Shown: piece by piece, positions 50,742-59,152 of the stretch | Layout: each line of letters begins with the position of its first letter | How positions within the stretch are numbered: the first letter of the stretch is position 1 | DNA from: CAZGDB01 sp964524705 | GTDB lineage: Bacteria; Pseudomonadota; Gammaproteobacteria; Berkiellales; Berkiellaceae | NCBI GenBank assembly: GCA_964524705.1 | Contig: CAZGDB010000001.1 | Span: 57,976-121,975 of the forward strand | Reading direction: 5' to 3' | DNA length: 64,000 nucleotides | Notes under the pieces: model-generated | Databases searched by the model: none | Told to the model about the DNA's origin: nothing | Seen by the model: only the letters and a program-made list of their open reading frames with translations | Made by a program: the position numbers and the translations under genes

Positions 50742-51648
50742 CGGAAACTATACCTAACAACCGCAAGGCACCTTGTTCAATTAAATGTTGCGCCGCTGCT
50801 TGTCCCAATAAAGCAGCTTCGGTTACTGGACCTTGTACTTGAAACTCTAAAGTTTCTAAAGTACTAGGTTGTCCAACCCAGACTGTCAATGTTAATTGTT
50901 GTCCTTGGACTTGCCCTAAAGCCCCAACCGCATGTCCACATTGAGTGCCTAGGGCTTGTCCAAAAGCACGTTCTGCCATTACTGCACTGGCCGTAGGGGC
51001 ATGTTGCAGCCGTGTCAATACATCACAGAGTGTTTTATCTTCCAATCGACATTCTAATCCTAAAGCCCCTTGCCCAATGGCAGGAATGCTCTCTGTCACT
51101 GAAAAAAGATGCCTAATATGCTGTTCTAATCCTAAACGTTTTAACCCTGCAGCCGCCATAACAGCCGCATCGACTTGTCCGGCCTGTATTTTCTCTAATC
51201 GCGTACCTACATTCCCCCGTAAAACCAACACTTCCAAATCTGGCCGTTTAGTGCGGATCTGAACTTGTCGGCGTAAGCTCGCTGTTCCCACGCGTGCACC
51301 TTTAGGCAATTCTGCCAAATTAGCATACTGCGGTGATATAAAAGCATCTTCAGGATCTAAACGTTCTGTCACAGCAATTAAACCTAATCCTTCTGGAAAA
51401 GAAAAAGGCAAATCCTTCATAGAATGCACAGCAAGATCCGCATCCCCCCGCAAGACAGCTTCTTCTAATTCTCGAACAAACAAACCCTTGCCACCTTGTT
51501 GCGCCAAGCGATTTTCTAACCACAAATCCCCTTGTGTGGTTAACGCATGGTATCGCACCGTTGCGCCTAACTTTTCTAGCTGCGCTCCGACCCAATGTGC
51601 TTGCCATAAGGCTAAAGGGCTTTTGCGGGTTGCAATACAGATATTCAT
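50731..51648 (-). CDS. hemC: Porphobilinogen deaminase (hydroxymethylbilane synthase)
   Basis: Builds hydroxymethylbilane from four porphobilinogens. 305 residues. RKSPLALWQAHWV, catalytic Asp in DLAVHSMKDLP, GTASLRRQVQIRTKRPDL, and the dipyrromethane cofactor Cys in ALGTQCGHAVGAL. Starts at 51648, overlapping the esterase gene end by 4 bases, so the order esterase-hemC-hemD-hemY is probably one transcript. Confidence 0.96.
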   Translation of the reverse strand: MNICIATRKSPLALWQAHWVGAQLEKLGATVRYHALTTQGDLWLENRLAQQGGKGLFVRELEEAVLRGDADLAVHSMKDLPFSFPEGLGLIAVTERLDPEDAFISPQYANLAELPKGARVGTASLRRQVQIRTKRPDLEVLVLRGNVGTRLEKIQAGQVDAAVMAAAGLKRLGLEQHIRHLFSVTESIPAIGQGALGLECRLEDKTLCDVLTRLQHAPTASAVMAERAFGQALGTQCGHAVGALGQVQGQQLTLTVWVGQPSTLETLEFQVQGPVTEAALLGQAAAQHLIEQGALRLLGIVSDGG

Positions 51649-52283
51649 AATTCAAACACCTGTTCAATAAAGGTGCCAATATCTTCTAACTCTTCTTCGC
51701 AAACACTATGTCCCATAGGATAAATTCGCCAAGTCACTGGATTACCTGCTGCCTGACAAAGCGTGGCCGTAGTGGCACCCAAATGCCAATCAATTAATGC
51801 ATCCTGGTTGCCATGTGCAATAAAGAGTTGTGTCAAGATTGGCAAGGTTGCAGTTTTTAAAGGTAAATAAGAAGACAAGGCAATCACCCCTGCTACAGGC
51901 AACATATGCTCCATTGTCGTCGTCAAGGCAACAACGCCCCCTTGTGAAAATCCTGCTAAGATCACTTTATCCAAACTAAACCCTTGGGCATTAATCAGTT
52001 CTAAAATTGCTTGTTGCGATGCCAATAGCCCTGGCCGATCTACTTTTTCAAAAACATCCCCTGTATAAATATCATACCAAGCCCGCATTTCCATGCCATT
52101 GTTAATGGTTACTGGCTGAATCGGAGCATGTGGAAAGATAAAACGTATTGCATGGTCAGCAGCTAATCCTAATAAGGCCGGCACTTCAAGAAAATCATAG
52201 CCATCCGCACCTAAGCCATGCAACCAAATAATAAGCTGTTCTGCAGGGCGCGTAGGCTCTACGGTTAAATACTGTAATTTCAT
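51645..52283 (-). CDS. Carboxylesterase/phospholipase, alpha/beta hydrolase (YpfH/EstB-like)
   Basis: 212 residues of the small carboxylesterase (Abhydrolase_2) family. IIWLHGLGADGYDF, nucleophile in LAGFSQGGVVALT, catalytic Asp in HGNQDALID and His in YPMGHSVCEEE. Likely a cytoplasmic esterase or lysophospholipase. Head of the hemCDY transcript. Divergent from lptM. Confidence 0.92.
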   Translation of the reverse strand: MKLQYLTVEPTRPAEQLIIWLHGLGADGYDFLEVPALLGLAADHAIRFIFPHAPIQPVTINNGMEMRAWYDIYTGDVFEKVDRPGLLASQQAILELINAQGFSLDKVILAGFSQGGVVALTTTMEHMLPVAGVIALSSYLPLKTATLPILTQLFIAHGNQDALIDWHLGATTATLCQAAGNPVTWRIYPMGHSVCEEELEDIGTFIEQVFEL

Positions 52284-52380
52284 GAATCTTTTTCCAAAAT
52301 TTCTATGATTAAAATTGGTTTTTTAACACAAAGTTTTCTATCATCGTCAGACCTTCCGTACTTTAACTGAGAGCCCTTTC

Positions 52381-52497
52381 TTGCACCAGTTTTTTTTAGG
52401 CCTAATCTTATTAGTCAGTTTAATATCTGGCTGTGGTCAAAGTGGGCCACTCTATTTACCAAGCACAGCTCCCTCAGGCACCCATGCAAATTCCTAA
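52381..52497 (+). CDS. lptM: LPS-assembly lipoprotein LptM (YifL)
   Basis: 38-residue lipoprotein. Starts with TTG at 52381 (MHQFFLGLILLVSLISGC), the lipobox LISGC giving acylated Cys18, then the family-typical GQSGPLYLP. In E. coli LptM assists oxidative maturation of LptD with LptE. Overlaps lysA by 14 bases; the order lptM-lysA-dapF is common in gammaproteobacteria and supports the call. The TTG start has only a weak AGAG site. Confidence 0.88.
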   Translation: MHQFFLGLILLVSLISGCGQSGPLYLPSTAPSGTHANS

Positions 52498-53728
52498 AAC
52501 AATTCTACAACAAGATCTGCCACGCTTAGCCAAAAAATTTGGAACTCCTTTATATCTATATAGTTGGAAAACGATTGCAGATAATTATGCTGCCTACACT
52601 AAAGGCTTAGAAGGACTCAATACCCAGATCTGTTATGCCGTCAAAGCCAATAGTAATGTTCAGATTTTACAACGATTAGCACAACTAGGGGCTGGTTTTG
52701 ATGTTGTCTCTCGAGGAGAATTAGCTCGAGTTATTGCAGCCAAAGGAGATCTCTCTAAAGTCGTATTTGCTGGCGTGGGGAAAAGTCATGCTGATATTGC
52801 GTATGCGTTACAAAATAATATTGGTTGTTTTAATATTGAGTCAGAATCAGAGCTGTACAGAATACAAACCATCGCAAAAAATTTACAAAAAAGTGCACCT
52901 ATCGCTTTTAGGATTAATACGAATATTGCTGTAGATTCACATCCTTATTTATGTACCGCAGAACAAGATCATAAATTTGGGATCTCAGAGTCAGAAATCC
53001 TCTCATTATATAAAACAGCACAACAGTTATCGCATATAGAAATACGTGGGATTGCAACACATTTAGGATCTCAGATCTGTTCCTTAGCACCCTTTGAAAA
53101 AAGTTTAGAGACTTTATTAACCTGGGTAAAAAAATTAGAACAAGCTGGTATTACTTTAAAACATATTGATATTGGAGGAGGCTTAGGGGTGGCTTATACA
53201 GCAGACACCATGGCCTTATCTATTTCTGAGTTAACAACTTGTATTCAAAAATATTTTCAGGATAGTCCTTACAAAATTATTATTGAACCTGGCCGTTCTT
53301 TAGTGGCCAATGCAGGTGTCATACTCACCTCAGTTGAATATCTTAAACATACGCCTACTAAAAATTATGCCATTCTCGATATGGGGATGAATGATTTTAT
53401 GCGTCCGGCACTCTATAGTGCACAACATATTTTTTATAATCTCAGTCAGTCTACGCTACCAGTTCAATCTTGGACTGTAGTCGGCCCTGTCTGTGAAAGT
53501 GGAGATTCTTTTTTCAACCATGAACTGGCACTTTCTGCTGGAGACCTGCTTTTAATGAGTGGTGCAGGTGCCTATGGCTTTAGCATGAGTTCCAACTATA
53601 ATACGCGTTGTCGCCCTTGTGAACTTTTAATAGATAATGATAGGGTATTCATCATTAGACCCCGAGAGACCCTCGCCATGCTACTGGCGCCGGAATGCAC
53701 ACAAACAGAAGTTAAGTTGGAGAACTAA
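52484..53728 (+). CDS. lysA: Diaminopimelate decarboxylase
   Basis: PLP enzyme making lysine from meso-diaminopimelate. 414 residues from ATG 52484. PLP Lys in ICYAVKANSNVQIL, GIATHLGSQI, the phosphate-binding HIDIGGGLGVAY, EPGRSLVANAGV, and CESGDSFFNHELAL at the substrate Cys. A longer frame to 52433 would run through lptM. Second gene of lptM-lysA-dapF-dsbB. No lysine riboswitch was seen upstream. Confidence 0.96.
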   Translation: MQIPKTILQQDLPRLAKKFGTPLYLYSWKTIADNYAAYTKGLEGLNTQICYAVKANSNVQILQRLAQLGAGFDVVSRGELARVIAAKGDLSKVVFAGVGKSHADIAYALQNNIGCFNIESESELYRIQTIAKNLQKSAPIAFRINTNIAVDSHPYLCTAEQDHKFGISESEILSLYKTAQQLSHIEIRGIATHLGSQICSLAPFEKSLETLLTWVKKLEQAGITLKHIDIGGGLGVAYTADTMALSISELTTCIQKYFQDSPYKIIIEPGRSLVANAGVILTSVEYLKHTPTKNYAILDMGMNDFMRPALYSAQHIFYNLSQSTLPVQSWTVVGPVCESGDSFFNHELALSAGDLLLMSGAGAYGFSMSSNYNTRCRPCELLIDNDRVFIIRPRETLAMLLAPECTQTEVKLEN

Positions 53729-53732
53729 AGCA

Positions 53733-54545
53733 ATGGGTATTAAAGTACAGTTCACCAAGATGCAGGGTGCAGGTAATGACTTCATTGTGATCAACACCAT
53801 CACACAAGTGATTCATTTTACAGAAAACACCTTAAGACGTTTAGCACATCGCGGTGTAGGGGTAGGGTGTGATCAGATTTTATTAGTCGAACCCCCTTTA
53901 CTCCCTGACGCTGATTTTTTTATGCGCATTTATAATGCAAATGGTAAACCAGCGGGGCAATGTCTCAATGGCGCACGTTGTTTTGCAAGATTTGTACTAG
54001 AGGAAGGGCTCACCAATAAAACTCAATTGCGCTTACAAACTACTGACACCATTGTGCATGCCGAAGTGACAGATTTTAATAACATTACCGTACAAGTAGA
54101 GAACCCACGTCGTTTTAATACGATTGCTTATACACATAACAATCAATCCTATACAATTTTTAAAAGAGATTTAGGGAATCCCCACGCCATCATCAAAGTT
54201 GAAGACTTAATGGCTACTCCCTTAAAAGAACTCGGCGCAGGATTACAAAACCATCCTGAATTTCCAGAAGGGGTAAATGTCACGCTGATCCAAGTACTGT
54301 CACGCACCCAAATCAAAGTACGAACCTTTGAACGAGGCGTTGGACTCACCCATGCCTGTGGTAGTGGGGCCTTAGCTGCAGCGATTGTAGGAATAGAAGA
54401 AGGATGGTTAGATCCAAGTGTCACCATTTCCTTACCGTTTGGACAACTGGTTGCTACCTTAGACAAAGAAGGACACGCGACCCTTTCAGGCCCCGCCGCT
54501 TGGGTTTATGAAGGGCACTTTTGGTTACAGCGAGAACATGCATGA
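53733..54545 (+). CDS. dapF: Diaminopimelate epimerase
   Basis: Converts LL- to meso-diaminopimelate for lysine and peptidoglycan. 270 residues from ATG 53733. TKMQGAGNDFIVIN at the start, first catalytic Cys in GQCLNGARCFARF and second in THACGSGALAAAI, with GNPHAIIKVEDL between. GGAG upstream. 4 bases after lysA and overlapping dsbB by the ATGA. Confidence 0.96.
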   Translation: MGIKVQFTKMQGAGNDFIVINTITQVIHFTENTLRRLAHRGVGVGCDQILLVEPPLLPDADFFMRIYNANGKPAGQCLNGARCFARFVLEEGLTNKTQLRLQTTDTIVHAEVTDFNNITVQVENPRRFNTIAYTHNNQSYTIFKRDLGNPHAIIKVEDLMATPLKELGAGLQNHPEFPEGVNVTLIQVLSRTQIKVRTFERGVGLTHACGSGALAAAIVGIEEGWLDPSVTISLPFGQLVATLDKEGHATLSGPAAWVYEGHFWLQREHA

Positions 54546-55012
54546 TAAAGTCTATTCCCCAGATTGGTGCGGTACTGTCTCTAATTTTTTTAGTTGTAGG
54601 AATGGGCTCTCAGAATCTCTTTGGCCTTCCGGATTGCCCTTTATGTTTATTGCAACGTGGATGCCTCCTTGTTATTTTCACATTCTTGGCCCTTTCTTGT
54701 TTTATACAAAATAGGTATTGGCAAATAATTAGTTATTTTGGTAGTTTAATATTTGCAGGCGTCGGTTTTTTTTTAGCTTTGAAGCTTACAGGATTATGGC
54801 CAGCACCAGTGAACATAACACCTTGCCAAGCTGACTTTGAAACCCAACTAGAAATGCTAGGTATAGTCAAAGCATTTAGCGCCGCCTTAGCGCATGGGCC
54901 TCATTGCTTCCAGACACAAACCTGGTGGGGGCATACCTTGCCCTTGCTAAGCCTATTGGGCTTTAGTGGGCTTATAGGCCTAATTTTATATGGTTGCCTC
55001 CCTAAAAAGTGA
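54542..55012 (+). CDS. dsbB: Disulfide bond formation protein B
   Basis: Inner-membrane oxidase that recharges DsbA using quinone. 156 residues from ATG 54542 (stop of dapF overlapped). Four membrane helices. First Cys pair in LPDCPLCLLQRG, second pair spread over ITPCQADFE and HGPHCFQT in the periplasmic loop. In Pseudomonas a dsbB homolog (dsbH) also lies beside algQ/rsd, matching this order. Confidence 0.93.
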   Translation: MIKSIPQIGAVLSLIFLVVGMGSQNLFGLPDCPLCLLQRGCLLVIFTFLALSCFIQNRYWQIISYFGSLIFAGVGFFLALKLTGLWPAPVNITPCQADFETQLEMLGIVKAFSAALAHGPHCFQTQTWWGHTLPLLSLLGFSGLIGLILYGCLPKK

Positions 55013-55203
55013 GCTATTACCTATATTCATGACAGATATTAGCTCAAATATAGATCCAAGCTTGACAACAAAATGAATTTTGAGTGCAATGGAAGAGTAT
55101 TCTGAATTTTCAGGATACACGGATAGAAATGCAGGGATGCTTTCGTCTTTACAGGCAGTTGGTAGAGACGTCCTTTCACTTAAATATTAAGGGAGGATGT
55201 TGT

Positions 55204-55674
55204 ATGTCAACCAAGCTCGAAATGGAACTCGACTGGGCACGCGCGGCTAAGGTGATTCAATCTTGGCTCAAAGAACGTCATGAAGTAATGGTCTTATTTT
55301 ATGACCTCTGCCAACAGCGTCCATTCTTAGATGCAAAACCAATGACAGAACCACTGCAAAAGTTATGCAACCTACTAATTGATTACGTGAGTTATGGAGA
55401 ATTTAGTGTCTTTGAACTGATAGCCAAAGCACATGAAGCCAATCCTCTCGCCAGTCAGCCTTTATCCAAAGATTTGATGGTGAAACTTTTACGCACGACG
55501 AATACTGTTTTAACTTTTCAATCACGGTATGCAGATAACACAAATGTGAATCTCCAACAGTTGGATCGTGACCTTGGTGTACTTGCAGAGCAATTCGCAC
55601 AACGTTTAGATTGTGAAGATCAGCTCTTCACGCTTTATGTTGATGCTGTCAGCGCGCTGCAAATACCCATTTAG
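55204..55674 (+). CDS. rsd: Rsd/AlgQ family regulator of sigma-70
   Basis: Anti-sigma-70-type regulator that favours alternative sigma factors in stationary phase. 156 residues from ATG 55204, chosen because GGGAGG lies 7 bases upstream. All-helical; family segments are ERHEVMVLFYDLCQQRP, LCNLLIDYVSYGEFSVFELI and LRTTNTVLTFQSRYAD. Next to dsbB and near the AlgP-like gene, the same neighbourhood as algQ/algP in Pseudomonas. Confidence 0.92.
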   Translation: MSTKLEMELDWARAAKVIQSWLKERHEVMVLFYDLCQQRPFLDAKPMTEPLQKLCNLLIDYVSYGEFSVFELIAKAHEANPLASQPLSKDLMVKLLRTTNTVLTFQSRYADNTNVNLQQLDRDLGVLAEQFAQRLDCEDQLFTLYVDAVSALQIPI

Positions 55675-55683
55675 CACATTAGC

Positions 55684-56022
55684 TCAGTCTTTTTCAGGCG
55701 TTTGGAGTAACTGACGTTTAGGAAGTTTTCCATTCCATTCATCAGCCTCTGCAGTATCTAAATTGCGATGTTGTGTGATCGTGGGCCATTGTGGGGAAAG
55801 CTCACGATTTAAAGCAATAAATTCTTGTTGATCTACAGGCACTTCATCTTCAGAAAAAATCGCATTTGCAGGACATTCTGGTTCACATAGTCCACAATCA
55901 ATACATTCTTGTGGATCTATCACCAAAAAATTTGGGCCTTCATGAAAACAATCTACTGGGCATACTTCCACACAGTCCGTATATTTACATTTAATACAAT
56001 TTTCAGTTACTACAAATGCCAT
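55684..56022 (-). CDS. fdxA: Seven-iron ferredoxin FdxA (3Fe-4S/4Fe-4S)
   Basis: Electron carrier, 112 residues from ATG 56022. N-terminal cluster ligands CIKCKYTDCVEVCPVDCFHE and the second set CIDCGLCEPECPANAI, the AvFdI/FdxA pattern, followed by the usual long acidic C-terminal part (LSPQWPTITQHRNL). The N-terminal MAFVVTENCIKCKYTDC is almost invariant. Convergent with rsd (9 bases apart). Confidence 0.96.
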   Translation of the reverse strand: MAFVVTENCIKCKYTDCVEVCPVDCFHEGPNFLVIDPQECIDCGLCEPECPANAIFSEDEVPVDQQEFIALNRELSPQWPTITQHRNLDTAEADEWNGKLPKRQLLQTPEKD

Positions 56023-56179
56023 CTTTAGGGTCCCCCTGCAATACAATTATTGTGCATCACTATACCGCAACTAAGCTACTTCTCAAACCTTCTTTGGCCA
56101 ACATACTTGCAAAATTTTTATAAACACTCCAAAATCCAGAAAGTATTTTTTTATTAACCAACTTTCAGAGGAACCTTTA

Positions 56180-56926
56180 ATGTCTAAGACCAAAAAAACT
56201 GCAAAAGCAAAAACCACAACACGTGGTGCTGCGCCTAAAACGACCAAAACTATCAAAGCAGTAAAAGCAACTAAAGCTGTTCAAGCCACGAAAAAAACCG
56301 TGACCGCTAAAGCTGCACCTACCAAAAAGACAACAAAGACCAAAACTACCAAAGTTGTTACTAAAACTACAAAAGCAGTTGCTAAAACAACTGTAGCGCC
56401 TACCACTTCTTTCACTGCAACCTTAGACACGTTGTTGAGCACTGCACGTCAAACCGCAATTAAGCAAAAAGATGCACAAAAGAAAACCATTGAAACTTTA
56501 GCACAAAAACAAAAAGCAATTGCCCAAAAACGCGCCACAGCTGCTACTAAAAAGAATAGCACAGCTACCGTTAAAAAATTGGACAAAGAGCTAACTCAAG
56601 CACAAAAAGCCCTAGTGACTGCACAAAACACCATGGCCGATCTGACTGCCACCGAAAAGATGGTTAGCGAGCTCACTAAGACAGTAAATGCTTTTGTAAA
56701 GAACTTTGCAAAAGAACAAAAGCAAGCAAAAGCTGCAATGAAGACTGCTAAAGCAAATGCTGCTGCCAACAAAGCTGCCGCTAAAGAAGCTAAGCAAGTT
56801 GCTGCCGCTGCTGCCAAAGAAGCTGCTATGATCTCAGATGCTGCTGCGTTGACTGAAAACCTAGTTAGCACATTAGAAGATGAAAGCTTTGAAACTGAAG
56901 CAGACTTAGAAGTCATCGAACTTTAA
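56180..56926 (+). CDS. Histone H1-like Lys/Ala-rich protein (AlgP/Hc1-like)
   Basis: 248 residues. N-terminal 75 residues are Lys/Thr/Ala repeats (KKTAKAKTTTRGAAPKTTK, TKKTTKTKTTKVVTKTTK) like AlgP and chlamydial Hc1 tails. The middle (about 85-170) is a Gln/Lys-rich coiled coil, then an Ala/Lys-rich stretch (ANKAAAKEAKQVAAAAAKEA) and an acidic end (EDESFETEADLEVIEL). Likely a DNA-binding nucleoid protein. In Pseudomonas algP sits beside algQ, as here. Strong AGAGGAA ribosome site and a terminator follow. Base composition of repeats is unlike the neighbours. Confidence 0.82.
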   Translation: MSKTKKTAKAKTTTRGAAPKTTKTIKAVKATKAVQATKKTVTAKAAPTKKTTKTKTTKVVTKTTKAVAKTTVAPTTSFTATLDTLLSTARQTAIKQKDAQKKTIETLAQKQKAIAQKRATAATKKNSTATVKKLDKELTQAQKALVTAQNTMADLTATEKMVSELTKTVNAFVKNFAKEQKQAKAAMKTAKANAAANKAAAKEAKQVAAAAAKEAAMISDAAALTENLVSTLEDESFETEADLEVIEL

Positions 56927-56940
56927 TTTTTGCTTTTAAG

Positions 56941-56972
56941 GATAACCAGGCTGTTCTACAGCCTGGTTTATC
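56941..56972 (+). terminator. Terminator between the AlgP-like and HAD genes
   Basis: AACCAGGCTG/CAGCCTGGTT 10-bp stem with a 5-base loop, extendable by GAT/ATC with one bulge. It can act for both converging genes. Confidence 0.8.
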
Positions 56973-57536
56973 TTACTTCCCGACCTTAGACCGCAACCAC
57001 AATTGTTCCCCAAATCTTAAAAAAGCAAAAAAACATTCCACGATCGGTCGTGTTTGATAATCTTGCCAAGGTTTTGTTACCCATAATATTTTCGTATGTG
57101 CTAAAACGCCTGCTAAGACGCCTGTGAGTAGGCGATCATCCACAATGAGGGTATGCGTGGCTGGGACACCAGATTGTATTTGCAAAGCCACTAAGGTATC
57201 TGGATAAGGCTTAGGACGCAGGGCAGTTAAAAAAGTCAGCTGCGGATACTGTTGTTTCACCCATTGTACGCGCGCTTCAAATCTTTTATTACTCAAGATA
57301 CAAATTTTACCTTCAGGCCAGGTTTGGAGAAGGTTTTGTAGCCAAGATTGAACGACAGGGAGCATGGTTGGTTCTCCATGGGGGGCAAGAACGCCATCAA
57401 AATCCAATACAAGTTGTTGGATCTGATGTTGGCGCAACCAGACAGTTGTTAAATCTGTAACGTGGGGCATCTGGCGCACATTAGCGAGTTCTTTTTGGTG
57501 ATACCACATCTGTTGTAGTGCATAAATCCAACGCAT
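56973..57536 (-). CDS. HAD-superfamily phosphatase (YqeG-like)
   Basis: 187 residues from ATG 57536 (TTAGGA upstream); the longer frame to 57674 has no support and would run into the ubiK promoter region. HAD motif I in VLDFDGVLAPHGEP (both Asp), motif II region ICILSNKR (Ser/Asn), motif III Lys in ALRPKPYPDT and motif IV in LIVDDRLLTGVLAG. Resembles the YqeG/HAD-IIIA group of sugar- or lipid-phosphatases (such as phosphatidylglycerophosphatase GEP4-like). Substrate uncertain. Divergent from ubiK. Confidence 0.82.
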   Translation of the reverse strand: MRWIYALQQMWYHQKELANVRQMPHVTDLTTVWLRQHQIQQLVLDFDGVLAPHGEPTMLPVVQSWLQNLLQTWPEGKICILSNKRFEARVQWVKQQYPQLTFLTALRPKPYPDTLVALQIQSGVPATHTLIVDDRLLTGVLAGVLAHTKILWVTKPWQDYQTRPIVECFFAFLRFGEQLWLRSKVGK

Positions 57537-57603
57537 TCCTAACCCTTGCAGTCCTGTTCTCTCCCGTGTATCTTGCCTGAAGATGTATAGGGATACCAAA
57601 TTT

Positions 57604-57825
57604 ATGTCATTTACAGCTCTTTTAAGAGATTTATTGCCTGAAGACCTGAAGGTGCCTACTGCGGTTCGTACCATTATGTCAGAAAACTTAAAACAAGCCT
57701 TACAAGCGCATGGGTGGGTCTCTAAAGAAGAATTTGAAATCCAGCGTCAACGTCTTGCACGTGCTGAACTACAGTTAACTGCACTAGAAGCACAGCTACA
57801 GACCCTGATGGTCAAGAAATCTTAA
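57604..57825 (+). CDS. ubiK: Ubiquinone biosynthesis accessory factor UbiK (BMFP domain)
   Basis: 73 residues from ATG 57604 (MSFTALLRDLLPEDLKVPTA). The family has an amphipathic N-terminus followed by a coiled coil (about 45-70; FEIQRQRLARAELQLTALEA), as here. Partners UbiJ (encoded at 16484) in the lipid-binding core of the Ubi metabolon. The in-frame ATG at 57583 would add seven unlikely residues. Confidence 0.88.
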   Translation: MSFTALLRDLLPEDLKVPTAVRTIMSENLKQALQAHGWVSKEEFEIQRQRLARAELQLTALEAQLQTLMVKKS

Positions 57826-57954
57826 GCTCACCCATTTAATTAAGCTAGAAATCTCATTTTACCATTTAAATTAGCCTCACAATCAGTTACACTAAAGATG
57901 TCGCATTTAATGACATTTATCATGGGTGGTTTTCAGATTTAAAAAGGCAAGCTG

Positions 57955-59148
57955 ATGGAATTCAAAGGGTTTTTAGTCATTCTCATTCTATCCGTCATTA
58001 TCGTTGCCTTAGTGCGTCGTTTTCATTTTCCCCCTGTACTAGGTTATCTCATGACCGGCTGTTTAGTCGGACCTGGCGGGATTGCTTTATTGACTCCTGG
58101 AGAAGACTTAAGCTTTTTAGCAGAGTTCGGAGTAGTCTTCCTATTATTCACTATCGGCTTAGAACTCTCTCTACCAAAGCTCATCAGTATGCGGCGCACG
58201 CTCCTGGGGCTTGGGGGACTGCAAGTTGTGGTCACGACCCTGATTGTAATTTTTATTGCTGAACAATTAGGTTTACCTTTTCATGCGGCATTGCCGATTG
58301 GGGGTGCGTTAGCGCTGTCCTCTACTGCCGTGGTAACCAAACAATTGGTTGAGCAAGGTGAGCTGCATTCCTTACAAGGGCGAATGGCTTTAAGTATTTT
58401 ATTATTTCAAGATTTAGCCGCAGTCCCCTTTCTTATCATCGTACCGACTTTAGGGTCTGGTGGGGAAGTTGCGCTACAAGAGATTTTACTGATTGCCTGC
58501 TTAAAGGGTATATTGGTTTTTGCCGTCATGTTAGCAGCGGGTCGTTGGCTTTTACGTCCATTATTCCACGTTATTGCTGCTGCAAGATCTTCTGAGCTAT
58601 TTATGTTGACTACCTTACTAGTGGTATTATCTTCTGCTTGGATAACAGAATCCTTGCATTTATCGATGGGTTTGGGGGCTTTCTTAGCGGGAGTGATGTT
58701 AGCAGAAACTGAATATCAGCATCAAATTGAATCCGATATTCAGCCCTTTAGGGATGTCTTATTAGGGTTATTCTTTTTAACGATTGGAATGATGCTAAAC
58801 CCACAAGTGCTAATTGGGCAACTTTTACCTATTGGGTTAGTGTTGGCGGCCTTATTGCTGGTCAAAGGATTTGTGATTGCCGTATTAAGTTTCTTAATGG
58901 GCGCTCGTAAGGATGTGGCCATCAAGACCGGGATATTTCTGGCTCAAGGTGGTGAATTTGGATTTGCGTTTTTGTCGATGGCTGATACGCATTACTTGAT
59001 TGACGCCCAACATAACCAAATTGTTATTGCGGCAATTGTCTTATCGATAGCCATTTCGCCTTTACTGATGCGTAATAATGCTAAGATCACCAAAAAGGTC
59101 TTAGCGGTCATTTCAGATAATGCCAAAGACCCCATAGAACCTCAATGA
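57955..59148 (+). CDS. Kef-type K+/H+ antiporter, membrane domain (first half of a split gene)
   Basis: 397 residues with about 12 membrane helices of the CPA2 sodium/proton exchanger domain: FHFPPVLGYLMTGCLVGPG, FLLFTIGLELSLPKL, LSSTAVVTKQL and FLAQGGEFGFAFLSM are family marks. Normal KefB/KefC/YbaL proteins continue straight into a TrkA-N (RCK) domain. Here the frame ends at a TGA at 59146-59148 and the RCK part follows in another frame. Either a real two-gene arrangement, a frameshift mutation, programmed shift or sequencing error. Exchanges K+ for H+ across the inner membrane. Confidence 0.88.
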   Translation: MEFKGFLVILILSVIIVALVRRFHFPPVLGYLMTGCLVGPGGIALLTPGEDLSFLAEFGVVFLLFTIGLELSLPKLISMRRTLLGLGGLQVVVTTLIVIFIAEQLGLPFHAALPIGGALALSSTAVVTKQLVEQGELHSLQGRMALSILLFQDLAAVPFLIIVPTLGSGGEVALQEILLIACLKGILVFAVMLAAGRWLLRPLFHVIAAARSSELFMLTTLLVVLSSAWITESLHLSMGLGAFLAGVMLAETEYQHQIESDIQPFRDVLLGLFFLTIGMMLNPQVLIGQLLPIGLVLAALLLVKGFVIAVLSFLMGARKDVAIKTGIFLAQGGEFGFAFLSMADTHYLIDAQHNQIVIAAIVLSIAISPLLMRNNAKITKKVLAVISDNAKDPIEPQ

Positions 59149-59152
59149 CCAT

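Noticed and set aside
52284..52480. Lysine riboswitch upstream of lysA
   Set aside because: The interval is short and contains lptM; no lysine-aptamer-like conserved pairs were seen.
56596..56916. Minus-strand 106-codon frame within the AlgP-like gene
   Set aside because: Mirror image of the Lys/Ala-rich coding repeats; no start signal.
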